A DNA stretch of 64,000 nt from Deltaproteobacteria bacterium (GTDB lineage Bacteria; Myxococcota_A; UBA796; GCA-2862545): positions 1 to 64,000 of the forward strand of contig REDI01000043.1 of the NCBI GenBank assembly GCA_007693595.1. The letters are read 5' to 3'. Numbering within the stretch: the first letter of the stretch is position 1; each line of letters begins with the position of its first letter. Both the position numbers and the translations under genes were made by a program. The notes beneath the pieces were generated by a model. The model was not told where the DNA came from and searched no databases. It saw nothing but the letters and a program-made list of their open reading frames with translations. Shown here one piece after another: positions 7,683-16,102 of the stretch.

Positions 7683-9440
7683 ATGAGGCAAGTCTACAAG
7701 ACCCTGGGCGCTCTCGTTCTAGGGGGTTTGGGGCTGTGGTGGGGGCTGGCCCCGCAGCCCGCGGAGCGGCACGTGCCCGTCCCGGCCGAGGTCCCCGTCC
7801 CCGATGGGGGAGGGCGCCTGATCGTGGACCTCGTCGACGGCGCAGACGAGGCCGATCTCTCCAGGGTCGGCCGGGTCATCGACACGGAGCTGCGATGGGT
7901 GCACCCTCTCAGCGTCGACGAGGCCCTCGCCATCGGTGAGGTCGAGGACCTCTCGGCGGCGATCGAGGCGCTGCGCGACCACCCCCTCGTCGAACACGCC
8001 GAGGCCGAGCAGGTCATCGACGGCGTCCCCGAGCCGACCCCGCTCGCCCTCGACGCCCTCAGCCCCCGCCGAGGCTTCCCGAACGATCCTCTCTACGACA
8101 AGCAATGGCACCTGCGTGCCATGGGGGCGGACCAGGCGTGGCGCACGACCCCTCGAGGCAGAGGGGTCGTCGTCGCGGTCCTCGACACCGGGGTCACCCA
8201 GGTCGAGGATCTCCAGGGCACGCGGGTCCTACCCGGGGTGAGCTTCGTTCCTGGGGAACCTGACGCGCGGGACCTCCAGGGGCACGGGACCCATGTCGCG
8301 GGCACCATCGCGCAGACGACCCACAACGGGATCGGGGTGGCAGGCGTCGCCCCCGAGGCGACGATCTTACCGATCAAGGTGCTCTCTCGTCATGGATCGG
8401 GCAGCTCCGCCTGGATCGCGGCGGGGATCGATCACGCCGCCGACGAAGGGGCCCAGGTGATCAACCTCTCGCTGGGCAGCGCGGCCCGATCCGCGGTCAT
8501 CGAGACGGCGATCCGAAAGGCGACCGAGCGCGGGGTCATCGTGGTGGCTGCGGCAGGCAACAGCGGGCGAAAGGGGGTGCACTACCCCGGCGCGCTGAAG
8601 GAGACGATCGGGGTCGCAGCGCTCGGACCCTCCGGCGAGCCGGCGCCCTACAGCTCGTGGGGGAAGGGGGTCGACCTCGCCGCGCCGGGCGGCGATAAGC
8701 GGCTCCCCGACGGGGGTGTGCTCCAGAACACGGTGGGTCCGCAGGGACAGGGCAGCCAGTATGCGTCCTTCCAGGGGACCTCCATGGCGACCCCCCACGT
8801 CGCCGGAGCCGCCGCTGTGCTCCTTTCGACCGGGCTGAGCCCCGACGAGGTCCGCGCGCGGCTGCTCGATGGGGCGCGCGGGAGCGGTTGGGATCCGCAC
8901 GTTGGCAACGGAGCGCTCGATCTGGTCGCATCGCTCACGGGGCTCGCCCCTCGCGGCAGTCCGTTTCGGGCCCTGCTCGGGGCGGTCATCGCCCTGCTCG
9001 TCGGTCGGCTAGCGGGGGCCTCTATCCGCTGGACGGCGGTGGGGGCGATCACCGCAGCGGTCACCGCTGGGGGACTCTTCATGCTCGCCTGGCTCCCTCT
9101 GCCTGCAGGGGCTTGGCTCACCGCGCTGTCGGTGGGTGTCCTCGACTGGCCTGCCGCCTTCGGGCTCGGCTTCATGGGCCGCTTCCCGCTCTGGCTCTCG
9201 GCGATCGTCCCTGGGTTGATCGCGCTCTTCGCTGGTGCGTTCCGGCCGACCCGCGCGCTCTCCCTCGGGCTCGCTGTGGGCGTCGGCGCCCACCTGCTCC
9301 ACGGCGCGATCACCGGATCGCTCAGCCCTTGGGCGCTGGGCAGCCTCGGGCCCATCTGGCTCGTGGCCAACGCGACGGCTTGCGTGCTCATCGGGATGGC
9401 GCTCGCGGGGGCCGAGAAGCTGGACCGGGAGGCCTCATGA
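7683..9440 (+). CDS. Subtilisin-like (S8) protease with C-terminal membrane domain
   Basis: A 585-residue protein. A hydrophobic export segment (residues 8-25) leads to an inhibitor-I9-like prodomain (about 40-115). The S8 catalytic domain has D168 in AVLDTGV, H201 in GHGTHVAGT and S367 in GTSMATPHVAG, so the triad is intact. From about residue 425 the protein turns strongly hydrophobic, with about five predicted transmembrane helices to the end (for example GAVIALLVGRLAG). A polytopic tail is unusual for secreted subtilases and should tether the protease to the inner membrane. AGGGAGAAAGG lies just upstream of the ATG. The next gene overlaps its stop (ATGA). The substrate is unknown. Confidence 0.88.
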   Translation: MRQVYKTLGALVLGGLGLWWGLAPQPAERHVPVPAEVPVPDGGGRLIVDLVDGADEADLSRVGRVIDTELRWVHPLSVDEALAIGEVEDLSAAIEALRDHPLVEHAEAEQVIDGVPEPTPLALDALSPRRGFPNDPLYDKQWHLRAMGADQAWRTTPRGRGVVVAVLDTGVTQVEDLQGTRVLPGVSFVPGEPDARDLQGHGTHVAGTIAQTTHNGIGVAGVAPEATILPIKVLSRHGSGSSAWIAAGIDHAADEGAQVINLSLGSAARSAVIETAIRKATERGVIVVAAAGNSGRKGVHYPGALKETIGVAALGPSGEPAPYSSWGKGVDLAAPGGDKRLPDGGVLQNTVGPQGQGSQYASFQGTSMATPHVAGAAAVLLSTGLSPDEVRARLLDGARGSGWDPHVGNGALDLVASLTGLAPRGSPFRALLGAVIALLVGRLAGASIRWTAVGAITAAVTAGGLFMLAWLPLPAGAWLTALSVGVLDWPAAFGLGFMGRFPLWLSAIVPGLIALFAGAFRPTRALSLGLAVGVGAHLLHGAITGSLSPWALGSLGPIWLVANATACVLIGMALAGAEKLDREAS

Positions 9441-9652
9441 GACGTGTTGAAGGTGTGATCGAAGAGCTCGACCTGGGCGCGGGGGGCCTGGCGCTCCGTA
9501 CCCCAGGGGGAGCGCGCTACCTCCTCCACGGCGAGATCTCGGCGGAGCTCGTCGGGCGAGAGGTGATCGTGGAAGGCGAGGTCGTCGAGGCGGCCGGCTT
9601 CCTCATGACGGGGGACCCCACCCTTCGCGTCACGCGCGTCGCGACGCGCTGA
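9437..9652 (+). CDS. Small hypothetical protein, OB-like
   Basis: A 71-residue protein whose ATG overlaps the stop of the subtilase gene (ATGA), implying translational coupling. The sequence alternates short strands and turns (VEGVIEEL, ARYLLHGEI, EVIVEGEVVEA, TLRVTRV). The pattern resembles small OB-type barrels, in which a ligand-binding loop follows G-x-V-x-V-x-G. No signal peptide or membrane segment is visible, so it should be cytoplasmic. The function is unknown; coupling suggests it is made with the protease in fixed ratio. Confidence 0.55.
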   Translation: MRRVEGVIEELDLGAGGLALRTPGGARYLLHGEISAELVGREVIVEGEVVEAAGFLMTGDPTLRVTRVATR

Positions 9653-10801
9653 TCAGCCGAAGGCGCCGGCCTCTTGGAGTCGATCGACCTCAGCGAAGAG
9701 GCCGATCTCACGGAGGATCTCGTCCCGATCGGCGCCGAGGTCAGGTGGAGCGCGGTGGGTCTTGAGCGTGGTGGAGGTCCGAAAGGCCGGCCCGGGCAGG
9801 TCCAGGGTGCCCAGGCGAGGGTGCTCCAGCGCGATCCGGTCCACGGCGGGGTGGGCGAGCGCTTGATCGGGGCGAAGGACGGGACCAGCGGGCACGGAAG
9901 CCTCCGCCAGCCTCTCCTCGGCCTCGGCGATCGTGAGCCGCGAGAGCGTCTGCGTCAGACACTCCGTGAGACGAGTCCGGTCCGCAACTCTGCCGGCGTT
10001 CGTGGACCACTCGGGCCGGTCTTCGAGCTGAAGCGCCGCCCGGAGCCTCCGCCAGGTCGGATCGTTCGCGCAGGCGATGACCAGCCATCCATCCAAGCAC
10101 TTGAAGACATCGTAGGGGACGATGCCAGCGTGGGCGTTGCCTCGCTGCTCGTCGAGGGTCTCGGCCGCCGCCCACCGGGTCGCGTGGTAAGCCAAGCACG
10201 TCGCTTGGGTCTGCATCATGTTCACGACGATCTTCTGCCCTTCGCCGGTCCACTCACGCTGAAGCAGCCCTTGGAGCACCGCCTGTGTGGCGTACAGGCC
10301 CGCGGTCAGGTCGGCGATGCTCGTGGGGTGCTTGGTCGGGGGATCCCCAGGCCACCCCGTGAGCGTGGTCGCGCCGCCCATGTGCTGAAGCAGGAGGTCG
10401 TACCCAGGCCGCTCCCTCCAGCCGGCCGCCCGATCCCCAAAGGCGTGGATCGCGACGTAGATGAGCTGCGGCCAGCGCGCGTGGAGGGCCTCCCAGTCGA
10501 GGCCCAGGCGCGCGGCGACGCCAGGCCGAAAGTTCTCGACCACCACGTCGCTCTGAGCGAGGAGCGCCTCGAGCACCGCGAGCCCTGCCGGAGTCTTGAG
10601 GTCCAGCGCGATCGAGCGCTTGTTGCGGTTGGCGCACAGGACGTAGGTGCTCTCCCCGTGGTGCAGGGGACCGAAGTGGCGGGTCTCGTCGCCCTGGGGC
10701 GGCTCGACCTTGATGACCTGGGCCCCTTGATCGGCGAGGTGTTGGCAGGCCCACGGGCCCGCCAGCACGCGGGTGAGGTCCAGGATCTTGATGTGCTTCA
10801 T
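9653..10801 (-). CDS. CoA-transferase family III (CaiB/BaiF) protein
   Basis: A 382-residue class III CoA-transferase that moves CoA between carboxylic acids through a mixed anhydride on an Asp. The nucleophile is D164 in SIADLTAGLYA. Other family features are LDLTRVLAGPWACQHLAD near the N-terminus, KVEPPQGDETR at 31-41, the NKRSIALDLK segment and VVVENFRPGV at 86-95. Length is normal. GGAGG sits nine bases before the ATG. It stands alone between two plus-strand genes, so the acyl donor and acceptor cannot be inferred from context. Confidence 0.88.
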   Translation of the reverse strand: MKHIKILDLTRVLAGPWACQHLADQGAQVIKVEPPQGDETRHFGPLHHGESTYVLCANRNKRSIALDLKTPAGLAVLEALLAQSDVVVENFRPGVAARLGLDWEALHARWPQLIYVAIHAFGDRAAGWRERPGYDLLLQHMGGATTLTGWPGDPPTKHPTSIADLTAGLYATQAVLQGLLQREWTGEGQKIVVNMMQTQATCLAYHATRWAAAETLDEQRGNAHAGIVPYDVFKCLDGWLVIACANDPTWRRLRAALQLEDRPEWSTNAGRVADRTRLTECLTQTLSRLTIAEAEERLAEASVPAGPVLRPDQALAHPAVDRIALEHPRLGTLDLPGPAFRTSTTLKTHRAPPDLGADRDEILREIGLFAEVDRLQEAGAFG

Positions 10802-10904
10802 CGAGCTAGCCTCCGCAGGACTCGCCTAATGCCTTGTGCGCGGCTCGCGAACCGCAGCTCGTGGCGGGGTGTCGAAACGCGATACAGAACCGAGAGGAGG
10901 CTTC

Positions 10905-13094
10905 ATGTCGTGGTTGTGGTTGGCTTGCCTGATGCTCGGATGGGCGAGTCCCGAGGAAGGGGATCCCGCTGCCCTGGTCTTGCCCGACTCGACGATCGGA
11001 GTCCAGATCGATCCCGACGCCGACGAGGCGGTCGCCCAGGCCGTCGAGCTCTTGGCTCAGGGACGATTCGAGTCGTCTGCCAGAGCTCTTTCTGCCTTGG
11101 CGGCTGCTGGAGGGGGGGCGCGGGCGCGCTACCTCGAGTCCCTCGCGTGGTACGAGGCGGGCCAGCTCAAGCGAGCGATCCGGTCGGCCAAGGCTGCGGT
11201 CGAAACCGATGCGGAGCACGGTGCGGCCTGGTCCCTCCTGGGTCTGATCCACGCTGACCGTGGCGAAGGGGATCAGGCCGAGGCTGCCCTTCGACGCGCC
11301 GAGCAGCGCGCCGAGGCGAGCCATGACCTCTCGCTGGGCGCTCGGGTTCGGGTCAACCGGGCGCTCGTGGCGCGGGATCAGGGCCAGCTCGACCGCTCCC
11401 GGCTGCTGCTGACCGAGGCCCTGGGGCTCGCGGAGGAGGCGTCGGATCCCACCGTCGTCGCGCTATCTCAGGCGAGCTTGGCCAGCCTGGGCGAGGGGGC
11501 CTCCGAGGCACATCCTGCGGACGTGCTCGGCGCGGTCGCGGCCCGCCTGCGCAAGGGCGACACCGCCGGGGCCCGCGCGGCGATCCCGACGGTCGACGAT
11601 CCGGGCCGCCGAGAAGGGGTCCGCCTCTTGCTGGCGGCAGCGGCGGTGGACCGGGCGGAGGGGCACCTCGATGCCGCCGCGCTCAAGGTCCGGGCGGCGC
11701 TGCACGAGGCCCGGACGGGAGGTCTGGTGCGCGAGACCGCGGCTGCGCTGGCGGAGCTCGGGAACCTATTGTCGTTGGCGGGACACTTCTCGGCCGCCCT
11801 CGACGCCCTGCACGAGGCCGTGGGCACGGTCTCGGGGACGAGCTTTCGGGTCCTCGAGCTGAGCTACCGGGTCGAGGCCGGGCGGGTGGCGGTGCGCCTC
11901 GGTGAGCTCACCCAGGCTCGGGATCAGCTCGCCGCTGCTGAGCGAGTGGCGAAGGAGCTCCCTGAGGATCAGGGTGGGCTCCGGCTCCTAGAGCTCAAGG
12001 CGACCATCGCTCAGGGCTCCGAAGACTTCCCAACGGCGATCCGAGTCTTCTCCGAGGTAGGGGACCGCTACGAAGCATCGGGGGATCGGGCGGACGCCGC
12101 CCGCGTCTCGGCGGCCCTGGTCACGGTGCTCGCGCAGTCTGGCGCGTCCGATCTCTCCGAGGCCGAGGCGCGGGCGCTGCGCCGCTTCGAGAGCGCCGGC
12201 ATCCAGGCTGGTCCGGCCCATCTCGCGATCGCCCGAGGTCTCGGCCTCGCTCGCTCCGGGGAGCTTGTCGAGGCGGTCGAGTCCTTTGTCGAGGCGGCGC
12301 GGCTGGCCGAGGCGGTCGGGACGGAGCGCGGCGCTCAGATCGCAGAACATGCTAGGGCCAACGCCGCTGAGGCGCTCCGCACGAAGGGCCTCTCCTCCGA
12401 AGAGAGCGCTCGCCTGGTGGCCTCGGCCGACCTGAGCGAGGCGATGGAGGCGAACGAACGCTACGTCCGGGGAGAGGAACGATACCGGGCTGCTCATGCC
12501 GCCTATGGTCGCGGCGACTACCCACAGGCGCGCGAAGCCTTCACCGAGGCCATCCGCTCCTTCGAGAAGCTGGGCGACCCTGCCCTGCTTGCGATGGCCC
12601 ATCGGGGCCGGGGGTGGGCGGCGCGCAACGCCGCGATCCGGCTTGAAGGGGCGGAAGCCTTGCGGCTGTTTATCCTCGCCTCCAAGGACGCTGAGCGCGC
12701 CCAGGATCCCGACCTCAAGGTGCGCGCGCGGGTCGGCGCGGCGCTCTCCTCGGCCTCGCTCGATCGGAGAGACGCGAACCAGCGGCTGCTCGAGGCTGCT
12801 GAACTGGCGGAAGGGGCGGGTCGCATCGACGACGCTGTGCGATGTCTCGCCGAGCTCGCCGAGCGCTTGCCAGCGCTCGATGCCCGCATCGAGATCGCGC
12901 GACGTGCGGCCTTGCTGGACCCGAGCTCGCCCTTGGTGAGCCACGCCTTGTACAGCGTCGCCGTCGACGCGTATAACTACGGCGATCACGAGCTCGCGCT
13001 CACCCTCGCCCAAGAGGTCGCGCCGAACGCCGGCTCCCTCGCCGATGCGGTGGAAGCGGTTCGGGCCGCCGCGGCCGCCGAGCTCGGGCGCTGA
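10905..13094 (+). CDS. Large exported TPR protein
   Basis: The start is the ATG at 10905 after GAGGAGG, giving 729 residues. A short signal sequence (MSWLWLACLMLGWAS) is followed by about 20 tandem helical repeats of TPR type, rich in Ala, Leu, Glu and Arg (for example ARYLESLAWYEAGQLKRAI and AAWSLLGLIHADRGEGDQAE). They run nearly to the C-terminus (NYGDHELALTLAQEVAPNAG). No enzymatic motif is visible. TPR solenoids of this length are protein-binding scaffolds, and this one likely works in the periplasm. The next plus-strand gene starts about 100 bases downstream and could be co-transcribed. Confidence 0.75.
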   Translation: MSWLWLACLMLGWASPEEGDPAALVLPDSTIGVQIDPDADEAVAQAVELLAQGRFESSARALSALAAAGGGARARYLESLAWYEAGQLKRAIRSAKAAVETDAEHGAAWSLLGLIHADRGEGDQAEAALRRAEQRAEASHDLSLGARVRVNRALVARDQGQLDRSRLLLTEALGLAEEASDPTVVALSQASLASLGEGASEAHPADVLGAVAARLRKGDTAGARAAIPTVDDPGRREGVRLLLAAAAVDRAEGHLDAAALKVRAALHEARTGGLVRETAAALAELGNLLSLAGHFSAALDALHEAVGTVSGTSFRVLELSYRVEAGRVAVRLGELTQARDQLAAAERVAKELPEDQGGLRLLELKATIAQGSEDFPTAIRVFSEVGDRYEASGDRADAARVSAALVTVLAQSGASDLSEAEARALRRFESAGIQAGPAHLAIARGLGLARSGELVEAVESFVEAARLAEAVGTERGAQIAEHARANAAEALRTKGLSSEESARLVASADLSEAMEANERYVRGEERYRAAHAAYGRGDYPQAREAFTEAIRSFEKLGDPALLAMAHRGRGWAARNAAIRLEGAEALRLFILASKDAERAQDPDLKVRARVGAALSSASLDRRDANQRLLEAAELAEGAGRIDDAVRCLAELAERLPALDARIEIARRAALLDPSSPLVSHALYSVAVDAYNYGDHELALTLAQEVAPNAGSLADAVEAVRAAAAAELGR

Positions 13095-13195
13095 GCTCGC
13101 CAGGGTCGGCCACGCTCTTGTCGCGAGCGGGCTCGTGGAGCAGCGGGGCGAGTCGCGGGTTAGGGCTCTGGGCCGAGTCGGTCTGGAGGGCGCCC

Positions 13196-14344
13196 ATGGC
13201 AGTCAGAGTCAAGAAGCTCGCCCGCGAGCTCGAGACCTCCCCCCAGCGCTTGCTCTTGCTCCTTGGAGCGGTGGGCTATGATCGCTACCGCACCGAGAAC
13301 GACATGGTCGCGGACGGCGCGGCGCGCAAGGTCCGTAGCTATGTCGCGGACCTCAGGCGAAGCGGCGAGTTCTCTCGCATGCTCGCCCCATCTCCTCCCG
13401 CCCCATCTCCTCCCGCCCCCGCCCCAGCGCCATCCGCCCAGGATCCGATCGATCAAGATCAGCTCCTGCGCCACCTCGACCGCCCCCTCGACGAAGTGAT
13501 CGAGCAGGCCCCCGAGCCCTCTTCGGATCCGCTGCTCGCCGAAGCCGCTCAGGCCCTTCGCGAAGAGCGACGCCGGATCGAGGCTCAGGCCCGGCGCCTG
13601 GCCGAGCGCCAGTCCGAGCTCGCGGAGCAGACCCGCTCTCTCGAGGCACAGCGGGCCGGGCTCCAGCAGGAGCGGGCGGAGCTGCGCGCCGAGCTCGAGG
13701 AGGCGAGACGGGAACTCCGGGCGCGCGCCGCCGATCTCGACGCCATCGAAGCCGGCGGCACCCCGCTCTCGGCCCTCCTCGAAGAGCGAGGCCTGCGAGG
13801 CCCCGACGAGCAAGGTCGTGCCCTCGCGGCCCTGGCCTCGGCACGAATGCTCGACGTCTTCCTCCCCCGCCTTCGGGTGGTCGACAGTCTCTCGGTGCGC
13901 CGGATGCTCGCCGAGCGTCTCGTCCTCGCAGGCGGCCCGCTGGACGGGATCGAGGGCCTGGCCGTCGTCCAGGTGGCCCCAGACCGCGCCGAGGTTCCTC
14001 CTCCTGACGAGATGGGGCGCCTGTGTGATCGCCTCTGGGGTGAGTTCTTGCTCTGCGGGCTGAAGAGGGTGACGTGGGTCGGCCTGAGCACGCTCGAGCA
14101 GCGCCTCCTGAAGCAAGGGCTCGATCCCCGCCTGACGGTGCGGTTCCTGCCGGCTCGGCGGCGCGAGGGGGCCACCGCCCAGAGCGATCTGAAGGACTCC
14201 GATGTTGTGCTGCTTCGGGCCGTCACCACCGAGCCCGATGCCGACGAGGTCTACGGCCAGGCCCAGATCCCTGTGTTGAACCTGGAGTCTACGACGCTCG
14301 TTGGGCTCGTCGCCGAGACGCTCGAGGCGTTGGGACAGCTGTAG
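13196..14344 (+). CDS. Coiled-coil protein with IF2_N-like N-terminal domain
   Basis: The start is the ATG at 13196, after TGGAGGG, giving 382 residues. Residues 1-55 (VRVKKLARELETSPQRLLLL) resemble the IF2_N module of bacterial initiation factor 2, a small helical domain that binds nucleic acid or ribosome. A Pro/Ala linker (about 65-82) and an acidic segment come next, then a long coiled coil (about 115-185, heavy in Glu, Arg and Ala). The C-terminal domain (about 195-382) has alternating strands and helices (LAVVQVAPDR, VTWVGLSTLEQRL, SDVVLLRAV) and is unknown to me. No membrane segment is present. Downstream lie a tandem Sm-like protein and RdgC-like genes, so a nucleic-acid role is plausible (inference). 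Confidence 0.6.
   Translation: MAVRVKKLARELETSPQRLLLLLGAVGYDRYRTENDMVADGAARKVRSYVADLRRSGEFSRMLAPSPPAPSPPAPAPAPSAQDPIDQDQLLRHLDRPLDEVIEQAPEPSSDPLLAEAAQALREERRRIEAQARRLAERQSELAEQTRSLEAQRAGLQQERAELRAELEEARRELRARAADLDAIEAGGTPLSALLEERGLRGPDEQGRALAALASARMLDVFLPRLRVVDSLSVRRMLAERLVLAGGPLDGIEGLAVVQVAPDRAEVPPPDEMGRLCDRLWGEFLLCGLKRVTWVGLSTLEQRLLKQGLDPRLTVRFLPARRREGATAQSDLKDSDVVLLRAVTTEPDADEVYGQAQIPVLNLESTTLVGLVAETLEALGQL
13387..13433 (+). repeat. Short in-frame Pro-Ala linker repeat
   Basis: CCATCTCCTCCCGCC occurs twice back to back, followed by a shorter Pro/Ala stretch. It encodes the Pro-rich linker between the IF2_N-like domain and the coiled coil. Confidence 0.6.
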
Positions 14345-14504
14345 TTTTGGTTTGACCCGGCAAATCCCTCGAAACCGCTTGACGGACAGCCAGGTGGCGT
14401 TTATCGTTGAGAGGCCCATCCTGTCTTTGAGCTCGGCCGAGCCAAGTGCGCGTCGACGCGAGTAGAAGACGAACGGACGCCGATTTCGGCGGGAGGTCCA
14501 GACG

Positions 14505-15338
14505 ATGCCACGACGCGTTCCCTATGTTCCCCCACCTGAGCTCCGATCGCCTCGGGGACCCAAGCGTGACGCGAAGGGGGGCCCGCGCGCCCCCAAGCGC
14601 CCCCCCAAGAAGCATCGCTCCGACCCGAAGGTCCGAGCTCGTGCCGAGGAGCTGGCCGAGAGCGGCATGCCCTTTCAGCTCGCGATGGCGGTCGCGTTGG
14701 GGCGGGTGAGTCTCAACGATGCCCTCGAGCGCCTCGCGCGACAGGAGCGGGTCCAAAAGATCATCGATGAGCATGATCTCTCACGGGCGCTCGCTACGCA
14801 GGTGGCCATCGGCCACGCGAGCCTCGATGCGGTCCTGGCGCGTCGGCGGATGCAAGAGCACCGCGAGCTCAACCGTCTGCGCTCCTGCCTCGACGAAGCG
14901 CTCGGACTGGAGCTGCCCCTCGTCTTTGGGCTTCACGGGCGGCGACAGGTCCAGGCCCACGTCCAGGCGGTCGAACCTTACACAGCCACCCTGCTCATCG
15001 AGGGCGCCGAGGACCCCGAAGAGGTCCACAAGCTTCAGTTCAAGTATGCCTATAAGCCTGAGTCCGCCAAGAAGGCCCGTCGGCTCATGAGCCACCATCC
15101 TGAGCTCAGCGCCGAGCCTGTCGCACCGATCAGGCGTCCCCAAGACCGCTACACTTGCTCCGACAAGCGGCTCTTCCGCTACATGGATGGCGAGCAGTCG
15201 ATCCGGGTCACCCTGCTCGAAGGCGAGGTCTTCGTCGGGGTCGTGACCTGGTTTGGGCGATACGAGTTCGGCCTTCGCTGCAAGGATGTCGACATGACCG
15301 TCTTCCGGCACAGCCTGCACGAGATCACCGAAGACTGA
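14505..15338 (+). CDS. Putative tandem Sm/Hfq-like RNA-binding protein
   Basis: A 277-residue protein. Residues 1-45 are very basic and Pro-rich (KRPPKKHRSD), suited to RNA or DNA contact. Residues 50-120 contain two copies of a helical repeat (AMAVALGRVSLNDALERL and ATQVAIGHASLDAVLARR). Two Sm-like barrels seem to follow. The first (about 130-190) has ELPLVFGLHGRRQVQAHVQA and ends KLQFKYAYK. The second (about 216-275) has VTLLEGEVFVGVVTWFGRYE and ends TVFRHSLHEI. This mirrors Hfq, where the Sm1 motif leads to a YKHA box; here FRHS takes that place. Hfq is normally a single-Sm protein of 70-100 residues, so a two-Sm fusion is odd. The assignment rests on motif resemblance only. Confidence 0.55.
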   Translation: MPRRVPYVPPPELRSPRGPKRDAKGGPRAPKRPPKKHRSDPKVRARAEELAESGMPFQLAMAVALGRVSLNDALERLARQERVQKIIDEHDLSRALATQVAIGHASLDAVLARRRMQEHRELNRLRSCLDEALGLELPLVFGLHGRRQVQAHVQAVEPYTATLLIEGAEDPEEVHKLQFKYAYKPESAKKARRLMSHHPELSAEPVAPIRRPQDRYTCSDKRLFRYMDGEQSIRVTLLEGEVFVGVVTWFGRYEFGLRCKDVDMTVFRHSLHEITED

Positions 15339-15472
15339 AGCAACGCGGATCTCACCGGGCCCAAGACCGAGGGAGGTCGCGTGTCGCTCCCCACGCGATA
15401 GGGTTCCTTCCGAAGTGGGCTCGTGTGGAGCCCGATGGCGCGTCGCGCGCCCCTTGTTGACGAGGAGTCCTC

Positions 15473-16102
15473 ATGTCGCTGATGTCTGGCGCCCTCACGG
15501 TGCGTCGCTTTCGCGTGGTCGGAGAAGACCCTGATGGGTGGCGCGAGATCTACCGCGATCGCCTCCAAGAACACGCCTTCAAAGACAGCCCGGTGGAGCC
15601 GGGCAAGGAAGAGAGGGAAGGTTGGGTCCAGGTCCACAACCTGCTCGATACCTCCTTCGAAGACTTTGATCGTTGGCTCTACAACGACTTGATCCTCGTC
15701 GGGCTGCGGGTCGACAAGAAGGTCCTGCCCGCCAAGCTCTTCAAGGCCACCCTCGCGAAGCGCATCGAGGCTTGGTCCCAAGAGAACGGCGACCAGCGTG
15801 CCCCCAAGACGGTCCGAGAGGAGCTTCGCGAGCGCCTCGAAGAAGAGTGGCTCAAGCGGGCCCTTCCGCGGGTGAGCGTCGCGGAGCTCTGTATCAACCT
15901 TACCGAGCGCTACGCCGTCATCGACTCTCTCTCCGAGTCCGTCGCCGAGCGGCTCCGCAAGCAGGTCTACCGGACCTTTGGGTTCAACCTGGTCCCCTTC
16001 AGTCCCCTCGACGCGGTGAACGATCCGAGTCTGCGCGACGCACTCGTCAACCTCTCGCCGTCCTACGTCGGGGATCCCTCGACCAGCCAGGGGGTCTCAT
16101 GA
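15473..16102 (+). CDS. RdgC-like protein, N-terminal part
   Basis: A 209-residue protein resembling the first two thirds of RdgC, the ring-forming DNA-binding protein that restrains RecA. Shared features are a GWV motif (residue 50-52), the segment KKVLPAKLFKATLAKRIEAW, then EELRERLEEEWLKRALPRVS and the end FGFNLVPFSP, in the same order as in E. coli RdgC (KILPSPVIKQAL, LLPRAFSR, PVVPL). E. coli RdgC has about 300 residues. The missing C-terminal part appears to be encoded by the next gene, whose ATG overlaps this stop. GAGGAG precedes the ATG. The two products probably form one functional protein. Confidence 0.65.
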   Translation: MSLMSGALTVRRFRVVGEDPDGWREIYRDRLQEHAFKDSPVEPGKEEREGWVQVHNLLDTSFEDFDRWLYNDLILVGLRVDKKVLPAKLFKATLAKRIEAWSQENGDQRAPKTVREELRERLEEEWLKRALPRVSVAELCINLTERYAVIDSLSESVAERLRKQVYRTFGFNLVPFSPLDAVNDPSLRDALVNLSPSYVGDPSTSQGVS

